Source of the DNA: JAUWCL01 sp964599375
GTDB taxonomy: Bacteria > Krumholzibacteriota > Krumholzibacteriia > Krumholzibacteriales > Krumholzibacteriaceae
Reading direction: 5' to 3'
Length of the DNA: 64,000 nt
Assembly (NCBI GenBank): GCA_964599375.1
Contig: CAZREW010000017.1
Span: 1-64,000 of the forward strand
Below are positions 32,297-41,130 of the stretch, piece by piece. Below the pieces are notes generated by a model, which did no database searches, had not been told where the DNA came from, and saw only the letters and a list, made by a program, of their open reading frames with translations. How positions within the stretch are numbered: the first letter of the stretch is position 1; every line of letters starts with the position of its first letter. Made by a program: the position numbers and the translations under genes.

Positions 32297-35279
32297 CAGG
32301 AAAAATGAAGTAAAACCCCCGCCGCTCGTCAGCATTCCCCAGGCCAGGCTGATCGAGCTTGTCGCCATGTTCGCGATACTCTACGTCGCGAGGGAGATAG
32401 CAGGATTCACCTATCATACCGGGTTCGTAGTCGGCGTGTTTGTCGCCGCGGCGCTGTTAAACGTCGGCATATCATCGGTGCGGGGAATAATGAGGAACCA
32501 CGGCAGTGCGGTCGCCGGCCAGCGGGTCTGGAGCTGGCTGGCAGTCATGATAGACCTGACCACCGTGCTCTCGCTCATCTATCTCACCGGCACGGTTGCC
32601 AGCCCGTTCATGTTCCTCGTCGTGATACCCCTCTTCTTCGCGGGGAGGCTGCTGCCGGCGATGACGGCAGGGTTCGCCGTCACGTTCGCCACCGTGGCCG
32701 TGATCGCGGCGCTGGGGCTGCTCGAGCTCAAGGGAGTCATCCCCCATCATTCAGTCCTCGGCAGCGGCATGGAAGGCCCAGCGGAGTCACATTACCTTAT
32801 TGGCACACTGCTCGTAGTCGGTGGCTTCATGAGCCTGATGACCTACCTGTTCAGCACCTTCTATGATAACTTCCAGGTCTATTTCCGTGACGCGGAGAAC
32901 CGCATCGATTCCTCGCGCAAGAGAATACTCGAGCTGACACGTCTCTACGACATCAGCCTCGGGATCAACTCCGTCATAAGTCTAGATACGCTGCTCAAGA
33001 TGGTATGCAAGGAAGTCACCCTCCTGCTCAGGCGCCCCTGGGCCGCCGTCGCCCTGATATCGCATAAGGGCGAGGTTGTCAAGTTCATCGAGCTCGGGGC
33101 GGGAGGAACGGAAGCAGAAGGGTCACTGGGGAAGCTCGACGAGGATCCGCTCTTGACGGAAATGATCGGGAGCGAGGACGGCCTCGCGGTCGAGGATGCC
33201 AGCGGGCACGAGACTCTGGGGCAGTCACGCATAATAAAGGAAAGAAAACTCGTGCCGGTCCTCGCGGTCCCCGTGCTGTCGGGACACGATTCGCAGGGCG
33301 TGCTTTTCGTGGGCGACCGCAGGAAGGACCCGTTCACCGACGAGGAAGTCAAGCTCATGTCGATACTTTCCGGCCAGATCTCGACGGCCATCGACAAGAG
33401 CCGGCTCTATGAAGTCATGACCGGAAGGATCAGGCGCCTCGAGCGGGAGAACGAGGCCCTGCAGAACTCCAACAACCTCAAGATGGGTTACATATCGCAC
33501 GTCTCGCATGAGCTCAAGACGCCGCTCACATCGATAAAGGCGTACGTCGAGTCGCTCGCCGAGAATATGGGCGATCCGGGTTTCACCGAGGGGAAGGATT
33601 TCCTCGGCGTGATATCGAGCGAGACGGACAGGCTCATACGCCTGGTCAACAAGGTGCTGGACATATCCAAGATAGAGTTCGGCCAGAGGACGCTCCGCCG
33701 CAGGCTCTTCGACCTGCTCGGCCTGGTGAGCGAAGTCGACACCTCGATGCAACCGTACTTCAGCGAAAAGAACCTTCACCTGCTGATCGATTTCCCCGAC
33801 GACCTGCCGCTTGTTGACGGCGACGAGGATCTTGTCAAGCAGGTGCTGATCAACCTGATCGGGAACGCGGTGAAGTTCTCGCCGGCGGGGTCGAGGATAT
33901 TCCTCACCGCGGAGGAGGAGGCCGTATCGATCAAGATCACCGTCCGCGACGAGGGAGTCGGCATCCCGAAAGACGACCTTAAGAACATATTCAGGCAGTT
34001 CTACCAGGTCGGAACGGACTCGTCCGAGGGCGTTGGCCTCGGGCTCGCGATAGTGAAGAACATAGTGGAGCAGCACGGTGGGTATATGCATGTCACCAGC
34101 GAGATGGGCGAGGGAAGCTCATTTACCTTCACTCTGCCGAAGGAGCACCACTTCAACGACCTGCTCGGGTACATATTCGATTCCATGGATGCCCGCGAGG
34201 AGGTCCAGGAGATGTTCCAGCTCGCGGTAAAGGTAGTCGCAGAGATACTGTCGGCGAAGATCGTCTCGATGATGCTTCTCGACCGTGAGCGCAAGGAGCT
34301 CTTCATAAAGGTCGCCTACGGGCTCGATGAGAGGATAGTAGAGAACACGCGAGTGGCGGTGGGCAAGAGCATTGCCGGCCGGGTCGCCCAGACGGGCGAA
34401 CCCCTGCTTATAGAGGATATAGAGGAAACTGGACTCTCCTCGATGAGATCGAACAATCCGCAGTACGAGACGAAATCCCTGCTCAGCGTCCCGCTGGTGG
34501 TCGGCTCGACGGTCATCGGCGTCATAAACGCGAACAACAAGACATCGGGCAGGCCGTTTACCGAAGACGACATGATACTGCTGCAGAGCATAAGCGAAAG
34601 GATATCTAAGGTCATAGAGAGGATGCGCACGGCCGAGGACTTCCATGCCTTTCTGCGTGAGACCATCTCGTCTCTCAACTCGCTTCTGGAGATATGCGAG
34701 TCCGACGAAGCCGGCATGCGAAACATGCTCGTCGAATGGTCGGTCAAGGTCGCCAGGAAGCTCGGGCTTTCCGAGAAGGAGATCCAGGTAATCCAGTTCG
34801 TCTCGAGCGTCCACGACGTGGGGATGACGACAATCGGCGACGACATACTCTCGAAGACGCTTGATCTGACCCCCGAGGAGATCGACGAGATCCGCAAGCA
34901 TCCGCAGCGTGGAGCGGCGATAATGCGGCCGCTCGAGTTTGTCGAGGCGGTAAGCCAGACTATGCTCTTCCATCACGAGAGGATGGACGGCAAGGGGTAC
35001 CCGATGGGTCTCAAGGGGGACCAGATACCGATAGGCGCCAGGATAATCTCAGTGCTCGACGCGTGGGTGTCGATGGTGAGCGAACGGCCGTTCAGGAAAG
35101 CGCTTGCCCTCGAGGATTCGATCAATGAGCTCGTGGACAACGCCGGGAAACAGTTCGACCGCGAAGTCATCGGCGCCTTCATGGAGGTGCTCGTCGACGA
35201 GGGGCGGATAGAGATAGAGGAGTATGCGGGAATAAGGGACAGGCTGAGGTTCGGCGGTAGGCACCACGCCATGCCGTAG
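32286..35279 (+). CDS. Membrane histidine kinase fused to GAF and HD-GYP domains (paralogue 1)
   Basis: A 997-aa protein. Six membrane helices (about 20-192) precede a GAF domain (230-370) and DHp motif SHVSHELKTPLTSIKAY with His408. The ATPase domain (about 470-615) has NLIGNAVKFSP and GVGLGLAIVKNI. A second GAF (640-790) is followed by an HD-GYP domain (about 820-985): VHDVGM (His843, Asp844), FHHERMDGKGYPMGLKGDQIP (His896, His897). HD-GYP domains hydrolyse cyclic-di-GMP; the usual Lys after HDxG is Met here. Kinases normally hand phosphate to an HD-GYP regulator, whereas here both are one chain. The ATG at 32286 overlaps the previous gene by 11 nt; an in-frame ATG at 32247 is an alternative. 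The next gene is its paralogue. Confidence 0.88.
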   Translation: MAVNRKNEVKPPPLVSIPQARLIELVAMFAILYVAREIAGFTYHTGFVVGVFVAAALLNVGISSVRGIMRNHGSAVAGQRVWSWLAVMIDLTTVLSLIYLTGTVASPFMFLVVIPLFFAGRLLPAMTAGFAVTFATVAVIAALGLLELKGVIPHHSVLGSGMEGPAESHYLIGTLLVVGGFMSLMTYLFSTFYDNFQVYFRDAENRIDSSRKRILELTRLYDISLGINSVISLDTLLKMVCKEVTLLLRRPWAAVALISHKGEVVKFIELGAGGTEAEGSLGKLDEDPLLTEMIGSEDGLAVEDASGHETLGQSRIIKERKLVPVLAVPVLSGHDSQGVLFVGDRRKDPFTDEEVKLMSILSGQISTAIDKSRLYEVMTGRIRRLERENEALQNSNNLKMGYISHVSHELKTPLTSIKAYVESLAENMGDPGFTEGKDFLGVISSETDRLIRLVNKVLDISKIEFGQRTLRRRLFDLLGLVSEVDTSMQPYFSEKNLHLLIDFPDDLPLVDGDEDLVKQVLINLIGNAVKFSPAGSRIFLTAEEEAVSIKITVRDEGVGIPKDDLKNIFRQFYQVGTDSSEGVGLGLAIVKNIVEQHGGYMHVTSEMGEGSSFTFTLPKEHHFNDLLGYIFDSMDAREEVQEMFQLAVKVVAEILSAKIVSMMLLDRERKELFIKVAYGLDERIVENTRVAVGKSIAGRVAQTGEPLLIEDIEETGLSSMRSNNPQYETKSLLSVPLVVGSTVIGVINANNKTSGRPFTEDDMILLQSISERISKVIERMRTAEDFHAFLRETISSLNSLLEICESDEAGMRNMLVEWSVKVARKLGLSEKEIQVIQFVSSVHDVGMTTIGDDILSKTLDLTPEEIDEIRKHPQRGAAIMRPLEFVEAVSQTMLFHHERMDGKGYPMGLKGDQIPIGARIISVLDAWVSMVSERPFRKALALEDSINELVDNAGKQFDREVIGAFMEVLVDEGRIEIEEYAGIRDRLRFGGRHHAMP

Positions 35280-35292
35280 ACAGGAGCATTCG

Positions 35293-38200
35293 ATGCTGAG
35301 GGCAGGCGCGGAATACATCTTTACCGGCGAAGCAGGAGCGGTGACGTATCTATTCGTCCTGCTCCTTCTCTCGCTCTCATGCGTTTGCAGGGCGGTCTCC
35401 GCACACAGAGAAGGGGGCCGCAAGGAGCTCGGCGCGCTCGCGTCCGGGCTGTCCCTGCTTTTCGTCTCCCGCGCGCTCGGCGTCTACTCGATGAGGTCGG
35501 GCGTCGAGGCCCTCTCGCTCCTGGCGGCCGCCGCGGGACTGGCGGGGCTCTACCTGATGATCACATCGATAGTGTCCGGCAGGAGGGAGGGCGACTATGC
35601 GCCTCTGAGCAGGACGGTCCTCGCGGGAGGGCTGACGGCCGGTGTCGCCGTGAGTGCCGTGGCGCTCCTGCTGCTTCCAGGCTCGGGTTCGGGCCCGGCC
35701 GCCATCAGTACGGGACATATCTTCGCCGCTGCAGTTCCGGTGGGTCTTCTCGCCGGATTGCTGATCGAGAGTATGCGCAGGCCGGCAGGCGCCCGCCGCG
35801 CGGGCGGGTCGCTCATCGCCGCCGCTGCCGCCGTCTTGCTTGCGGCGGCTTCAACGGTCGCCGTCCTGGCTTGGACAGGCTTTGCCGGAGGCGGGTCGTT
35901 CGTCCCGCAGCTCTGGGCCCTTCTCGACGTGTCGGGGATCTTCCTCTTCCTCGCATGGCTCACACTCGAGCCTGCAGGGAGGAGGGCGTCCTGCTCCCCC
36001 GCCCTCTGCGGCGCCGCCCCGTCAGAGGCAAGGCTGCCAGAAGGCCAGGGGCGCCGGGTGCTGGAGATCAGCAGGGCGATCGTCTCGGGAGACAGGGAGA
36101 CGGATATATACAGGGAGATAGCCGCCGCGATCCGCGAGGAGACAGGCTCCGGGTTCGTCGTCGTGCGCGCCTCCGGCGAGGGCGACGAGAGGTTCGAAGT
36201 AAAGGGATTTTCGGCCGAAGGGCACGATTCGGGGTCCCCCGCCTTCTCGATGAGCCTGACGAGAGAGAGGCTTGAGCAGTACCTCGATCCTCAGGACGGG
36301 GCGTCCGGCCTGCTCGTACTCGACGAGAAGACGCTCGGCGACGACAGGGAGGCCTTCGTGCCCGCGATGCTGGCCGCCGACAGGGGGGCCGTAGCCGTGA
36401 TGCCGGTCGAGGACGCCGGTGTCAGCAGGGCCGTGGTGATCGCCGGCTTTTTCCGCGACGGGCTGCCCGAGGAGGTCTCCGGCGTGATCGAGGCATACAG
36501 GATAAACATCATCCAGATCGCCGGGCGGGAGGAATGGGCGAACAGGACGAGGAAAAGGGAGAAGGAGCTCACCGTCTGCAAGGAAGAGCTCGAGAGCGTC
36601 AATCAGATGAAAAGCAACTTCCTCTCCATCGTCTCGCACGAGCTCAGGACCCCGCTGACCTCGGTGAAGGCATACGCCGAGACGCTGATGGACAACGTGG
36701 GATCGATAGAGACAGAGACGGTGCGGGATTTCCTGAAGGTGATGGGAGAGGAGAACGACCGCGTCATCTCACTGGTCGACAACATACTGAACTACTCGTG
36801 CATGGAGAGCGGGCACCTCAAGGTCGAGAAGACCGAATGCGATCTTGGCGAGATCATAGAGGAGGTGCACGCCGGGCTGGAGAACCGCATGCTCACGGAG
36901 CGTGTCAACAGCGAGATCAAGCTGCCGCGGGGACGGGTTGTAGTCGACGCCGACCGGGAGCTGATCCGCCAGATGCTCCACAACCTGATGAGCAACGCGA
37001 TAAAGTTCACGCCCCAGGGCGGGCTGGTCACGATAGTCCTCGAGGAGGAAGCCTCCGCGGCGAGGATAGTTGTGCAGGATACGGGGCGGGGGATCCCGGA
37101 GGACCAGCTCGAGAAGATATTCGAGAGATTCCACCAGGTCGACGCCAGCGACACGCGCGAGCACGGCGGATCCGGCCTCGGCCTTGCCATTTGCAAGAAC
37201 ATCGTCGAGTGGCACGACGGACATATCTGGGTGGAGAACGTCAAGGAAGCGGGAGCTAAGTTCACCGTGATGCTTCCGATGAAGGACATCATCGTGCGGC
37301 ACGCCGTCTCCTCGGGATTCATCGGATCAGTGCGCTTCGAGAGGGAGAGGTATCTCACCCTGCTCGTAGAGATGCTGTCCGGGTTCCTGCAGGCGAGAAA
37401 GGCCTCGATCATGCTGTTCGATCCACGCGACCGGACACTGCAGGTAATCGCGGCCAAGGGGCTCGATCCCGAGTTCGTCCAGAATTCCCGCGTCGAAGTG
37501 GGAGAGCGCATATCCGGGAAGGTCTTCGCCGACGAACAGTCCCTTCATGTATTCGATATCGAGAAGGATTCGAAGGTGTCGAGAAGCAACAACACCGCCT
37601 ATTACTGGACCAAATCGTTTATATCGGTACCACTGCGCGACGGCGACGACGTCATCGGCGTCCTCAACGTCGCCGACCATGTGGAAAACAGGGGATTCAC
37701 TCAGGCTGACCGCGAGATCCTCGAATCGCTCGGGCCGGTCATCTCGGGAATGGTCAAGAAGCTGGGCGCTTTTGAGACTGTCTCCTCGAACTTCGAGAAG
37801 CTGAAGGAGGCGATGAAGGGAATCCTGCACATAAGGGAGGTCTGGGGTGCGAGGAACATGCTTAACTTCACGATGATCGCCATGGCGGTCGCCCGCAGGC
37901 TCAACCTCGACGAGAAGTCGCTGACAGCGCTCAGGATGGGGATGAGCCTGTACGATCTGGGCATGATGAAGATCCCGAGGTCGCTCAGGGTGAAGAAGGA
38001 AAGCCTGAGCGAGAAGGAATGGGAGAAGCTCAGGGAGCATCCAGACCTCGGCTACTCGCTCGTCTCCCCGATGGGGCTCGACGAGAGGATCATGAAGATG
38101 GTACGCGGCCATCACGAGCATTACGATGGCAGCGGGTACCCGGCAGGGCTGATAAAGGACGAGATCCCTATAGAGGCGAGGATCCTGGGCGTCGTCGATT

Positions 38201-38478
38201 CGTTCCGGGCCCTTATAACGCCAGGGCCGTACAGGCGCTGCTTCTCGGTGGACGAGGCGAAGAACGAGATAATACAGGGCGCGGGCACGAGGTTCGACCC
38301 GAAGGTGGTCGGGGCGTTTGTCAAGTCGCTCCACGACCTGGGCGCCCGCGAAGACAGGTGTGAGCTCGTGCTCGACGCGGTCGAGAAGGAGCTCGAGATG
38401 AAGAAGATGGAAAACGAAAAGACAGCAGAGACAGAAGTAAATGAAGAGATAGCGTTTGCAGTCAAGGAGGACGCCTGA
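35293..38478 (+). CDS. Membrane histidine kinase fused to GAF and degenerate HD-GYP domains (paralogue 2)
   Basis: A 1061-aa protein with the same order as its upstream neighbour. Seven or eight hydrophobic helices (about 15-225) come first, then a GAF-like region (255-400) and the DHp motif SIVSHELRTPLTSVKAY with His449. The ATPase has HNLMSNAIKFTP and GSGLGLAICKNI, a GAF domain spans about 680-830, and an HD-GYP-like domain about 855-1030. The metal-binding HD is replaced by YD (SLYDLGMMKIPRSL, Tyr887-Asp888), although GHHEHYDGSGYPAGL (His940, His941) and the GYP motif are kept. Hydrolysis is therefore doubtful; it may bind or regulate instead. It ends in a charged tail. The stop overlaps the next start (TGATG). 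Confidence 0.87.
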   Translation: MLRAGAEYIFTGEAGAVTYLFVLLLLSLSCVCRAVSAHREGGRKELGALASGLSLLFVSRALGVYSMRSGVEALSLLAAAAGLAGLYLMITSIVSGRREGDYAPLSRTVLAGGLTAGVAVSAVALLLLPGSGSGPAAISTGHIFAAAVPVGLLAGLLIESMRRPAGARRAGGSLIAAAAAVLLAAASTVAVLAWTGFAGGGSFVPQLWALLDVSGIFLFLAWLTLEPAGRRASCSPALCGAAPSEARLPEGQGRRVLEISRAIVSGDRETDIYREIAAAIREETGSGFVVVRASGEGDERFEVKGFSAEGHDSGSPAFSMSLTRERLEQYLDPQDGASGLLVLDEKTLGDDREAFVPAMLAADRGAVAVMPVEDAGVSRAVVIAGFFRDGLPEEVSGVIEAYRINIIQIAGREEWANRTRKREKELTVCKEELESVNQMKSNFLSIVSHELRTPLTSVKAYAETLMDNVGSIETETVRDFLKVMGEENDRVISLVDNILNYSCMESGHLKVEKTECDLGEIIEEVHAGLENRMLTERVNSEIKLPRGRVVVDADRELIRQMLHNLMSNAIKFTPQGGLVTIVLEEEASAARIVVQDTGRGIPEDQLEKIFERFHQVDASDTREHGGSGLGLAICKNIVEWHDGHIWVENVKEAGAKFTVMLPMKDIIVRHAVSSGFIGSVRFERERYLTLLVEMLSGFLQARKASIMLFDPRDRTLQVIAAKGLDPEFVQNSRVEVGERISGKVFADEQSLHVFDIEKDSKVSRSNNTAYYWTKSFISVPLRDGDDVIGVLNVADHVENRGFTQADREILESLGPVISGMVKKLGAFETVSSNFEKLKEAMKGILHIREVWGARNMLNFTMIAMAVARRLNLDEKSLTALRMGMSLYDLGMMKIPRSLRVKKESLSEKEWEKLREHPDLGYSLVSPMGLDERIMKMVRGHHEHYDGSGYPAGLIKDEIPIEARILGVVDSFRALITPGPYRRCFSVDEAKNEIIQGAGTRFDPKVVGAFVKSLHDLGAREDRCELVLDAVEKELEMKKMENEKTAETEVNEEIAFAVKEDA

Positions 38479-38855
38479 TGGCAAAGGGCAAGATCCTCGT
38501 CGTAGACGATGAGGTCAACATAACGCAGATACTGGAGTTCAGCATAGGAGCGGAAGGGTACGAGGTAGTGACCGCCGCTAACGGCGAAGAGGCTATAGAC
38601 AAGGCGCGCCGCGAGCAGCCCGACCTTATAATACTCGATGTCATGATGCCGAAGATCGACGGGTACGAAGCCTGCAGGATACTGAAGGCCAATCCGTTGA
38701 CCAAGTCGATCCCGGTAGTCCTGCTCACCGCCAAGGGCAGGGACATCGACAAGAGACTCGGCTACGAGGTAGGCGCTACAGACTACATCATCAAGCCGTT
38801 CAGTCCCAACAAGCTGATAGACAGGATCCACCAGCTGCTCGTGGGCACGAAATAG
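38478..38855 (+). CDS. Single-domain response regulator (CheY/PhoB receiver type)
   Basis: A 125-aa stand-alone receiver: KILVVDDEVN acidic pocket, phospho-accepting Asp54 in LIILDVMMPKIDGY, Thr in LLTAKG and Lys in DYIIKPF. There is no output domain, so it must act by protein contact or as a phosphate carrier. Its start overlaps the stop of the HK-HD-GYP paralogue 2, which strongly suggests that kinase is its partner. With the receiver-GGDEF protein upstream it makes two receivers for three kinases in this locus. Confidence 0.93.
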   Translation: MAKGKILVVDDEVNITQILEFSIGAEGYEVVTAANGEEAIDKARREQPDLIILDVMMPKIDGYEACRILKANPLTKSIPVVLLTAKGRDIDKRLGYEVGATDYIIKPFSPNKLIDRIHQLLVGTK

Positions 38856-38863
38856 CATAACGG

Positions 38864-38892
38864 TTGCCCGGCGCGGCCGCCCGTCATATAAT
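38864..38892 (+). promoter_or_regulatory. Promoter of priA, nearly leaderless
   Basis: TTGCCC at 38864-38869, exactly 17 bp, then a perfect TATAAT at 38887-38892. The expected start near 38899 lies 4 nt before the ATG at 38903. This also argues against an upstream TTG at 38864 as the translation start. Confidence 0.55.
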
Positions 38893-38902
38893 CCGCAACG
38901 AG

Positions 38903-40906
38903 ATGACGCCGCGCCGCGAAATACACGGCTATGCCGAGATCGCACTTCCCGTTCCCGTGGACGGGACTTTTACCTATATGATCCCCGAAGAGATCCGCGA
39001 GGCGATCGCACCCGGTTGCCGCGTGATGGTGCCGTTCGGCAGGAGGCGGATGACCGGCTACGTGATCTCGACACACTCGGATCCCCCCGGCGGGATGAAG
39101 ATCAGGAACATATCCGCGCTCGTCGACGACCAGCCGCTCATAACTGCCAGTCTCCTCGATCTCGCCGCATGGATGTCCGGATATTACGCGCACTCGATGG
39201 GCGAGGTGCTCAGGGCGGTCCTCCCCGCGGCGCTCAAGGGCCGTGGAAGGATAGCGGCCTCGGCGGCGGGCGACTCGATGTTTCCCGAGGACGAGCACCG
39301 TCCCGCTTTGACCGCGGGGCAGCAGGAGGCGTTCGAGGCCGTAAGGGCCTCGATCGGCAGGGGCGAGTTCGCGCGCTATCTCGTCTACGGCGTCACGGGG
39401 AGCGGCAAGACCGAGGTATACCTGAGGTGCATCGAGGAGGTCCTCGCGGCCGGGGGCAGGGCGATAGTGCTGATCCCCGAGATATCGCTGGTCCCGCAGA
39501 CGACAGCGAGGTTCCGCAGGAGGTTCGGCGAGCGGGTGGCGGTCATCCACAGCAGGCTCACCGGGCCGCAGAGGGCCTCGATATGGAGGGACGCGGCGGC
39601 CGGCAGGGTCGATGTGGTCATCGGGGCGCGCTCGGCGGTATTCGTCCCGCTAAGGGACCTTCGCATGATCGTCATCGACGAGGAGCAGGACTCCTCTTTC
39701 AAGCAGCAGGAGAAACCCCATTACGGCGCAGTCGAGGTCGCCGAGTTCAGGGCTCGCTCGGAGAGCGCCGTGATGGTGACCGGCTCGGCTACTCCCTCGC
39801 TCGAATCATGGTACAGGTCTCAGAAGGGCCAGATAGAGAGATTCGTCCTCCCGAACCGTCCCGGCGCGGGCAGGCTCCCGCCCGTCGAAGTCATAGACAT
39901 GAGGAAGAAGCGGGGCGGGATCTCGGAGAAGCTCCTCGATGCCCTCGATGTGTGCGTCTCGGCGGGGCGCCAGGCGATCGTGCTGATAAACCGGAGGGGA
40001 TTCGCCAATTATCTCCAGTGCCCGAAGTGCGGATGGATCGGCAGGTGCCCGAACTGCTCGATATCGCTCACATGGCACAGCAGCGGCAGAAGGCTCGTCT
40101 GCCATTACTGCGGCTACAGCGGGGGCACGCCGGAGAAGTGCCCCGAGTGCGGCTCGTACGGGTTCGTGCGCCTCGGAGGGGGGACGCAGAAGATCGAGTC
40201 GGACCTGGCGAACCTGCTCCCCGGGGTGAGGATACTCAGGATGGACCTCGATACGACCGCCGGCAAGAGTGGGCACTCCGATATCCTAGAGAAGTTCGCC
40301 TCGGGCGGAGCCGACATACTTCTCGGCACGCAGATGGTCGCCAAGGGGCACCATTACCCGAACGTGACCGTGGTCGGGGTGCTCTCGGCGGACGCCGGCC
40401 TGAACTTCCCCGACTTCCGCGCCGCAGAGAGGACCTTCCAACTCCTCTCCCAGGCGGCGGGCAGGACGGGCAGGGGAAGCGAGGGGGGAAAGGTCTACAT
40501 ACAGACATATACTCCGGAGCACTTCATATTCGATTATATCGTCAGGCACGATTACCCGGGGTTCGCGGGCAGAGAGCTCGCCTCGCGGGAGCAGTTCGCC
40601 TACCCCCCGGCCGGGCGGCTCATACTGCTGACCGTGTCGGCCAGGACCCGTGATACGGCGATGAAGGGGGGCGAATCTGTCGCGGGGGCGGCCGCGGCGT
40701 CGGGGACGGTGGAAGAGTCCGGCATCCTCGGGCCCGTCCCGGCTATGATAGAGAGGCTCAGGGGGATGTACAGGGTCCAGGTCCTGGTGCGCGCCGATAT
40801 CGGCCCGGACGGGAAAAAGGCACTCGTCGGGGCATGCCGGGAGGCCCTTTCAGGGATGCGGGGGGCCGCCCTGCAGTGGGACGTCGATCCCCTCGATATC
40901 TTCTGA
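38903..40906 (+). CDS. priA: Primosomal protein N' (replication restart helicase PriA)
   Basis: PriA reloads the replisome at stalled forks. The 667-aa product has the N-terminal DNA-binding domain (YAEIALPVPVDGTFTYMIP), Walker A YGVTGSGKTEVYLR, the DEEQ helicase motif VIDEEQDSSFKQQ, and SATPSLESW. The zinc-binding insertion has paired Cys (CPKCGWIGRCPNC, CHYCGYSGGTPEKCPECG), and helicase motifs GTQMVAKGHHYPNV and QAAGRTGRG follow. All motifs are intact. ATG 38903 chosen from the family N-terminus and the promoter position; there is only a poor ribosome site. Confidence 0.95.
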   Translation: MTPRREIHGYAEIALPVPVDGTFTYMIPEEIREAIAPGCRVMVPFGRRRMTGYVISTHSDPPGGMKIRNISALVDDQPLITASLLDLAAWMSGYYAHSMGEVLRAVLPAALKGRGRIAASAAGDSMFPEDEHRPALTAGQQEAFEAVRASIGRGEFARYLVYGVTGSGKTEVYLRCIEEVLAAGGRAIVLIPEISLVPQTTARFRRRFGERVAVIHSRLTGPQRASIWRDAAAGRVDVVIGARSAVFVPLRDLRMIVIDEEQDSSFKQQEKPHYGAVEVAEFRARSESAVMVTGSATPSLESWYRSQKGQIERFVLPNRPGAGRLPPVEVIDMRKKRGGISEKLLDALDVCVSAGRQAIVLINRRGFANYLQCPKCGWIGRCPNCSISLTWHSSGRRLVCHYCGYSGGTPEKCPECGSYGFVRLGGGTQKIESDLANLLPGVRILRMDLDTTAGKSGHSDILEKFASGGADILLGTQMVAKGHHYPNVTVVGVLSADAGLNFPDFRAAERTFQLLSQAAGRTGRGSEGGKVYIQTYTPEHFIFDYIVRHDYPGFAGRELASREQFAYPPAGRLILLTVSARTRDTAMKGGESVAGAAAASGTVEESGILGPVPAMIERLRGMYRVQVLVRADIGPDGKKALVGACREALSGMRGAALQWDVDPLDIF

Positions 40907-40924
40907 GAAGCGGGGGCTTTCCGC

Positions 40925-40953
40925 TTGACACCGGGGCGGCCGGTTGCTAATTT
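40925..40953 (+). promoter_or_regulatory. Possible promoter of the TPR lipoprotein gene
   Basis: TTGACA at 40925-40930, 17 bp, then TAATTT at 40948-40953, the same -10 form as at tsaD. It lies in the 224-bp gap after priA and would give a leader of about 170 nt. Nothing else was recognised in that gap. Confidence 0.45.
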
Positions 40954-41130
40954 TCCATTGTAAAAAGAAGATACCACGATACTTCCAATTCCCGTCCAGA
41001 CTTGTCGATGTCGGGAGGATCCCCGGGTCCAGAGCAGAAACGAAGAGACGGCCCCCAGCGGATGGTCCGTATCGTGACAGGGAGAGAACGAAGGTCAGGA
41101 AACGAGGTTTCGAAGGAGGTTTGTCCGCCC

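Noticed and set aside
40931..40947. Sigma-54 site before the TPR lipoprotein gene
   Set aside because: A GG and GC with 10 nt between them exist, but the surrounding bases do not match TGGCAC or TTGCA; a TTGACA/TAATTT promoter explains the region better.
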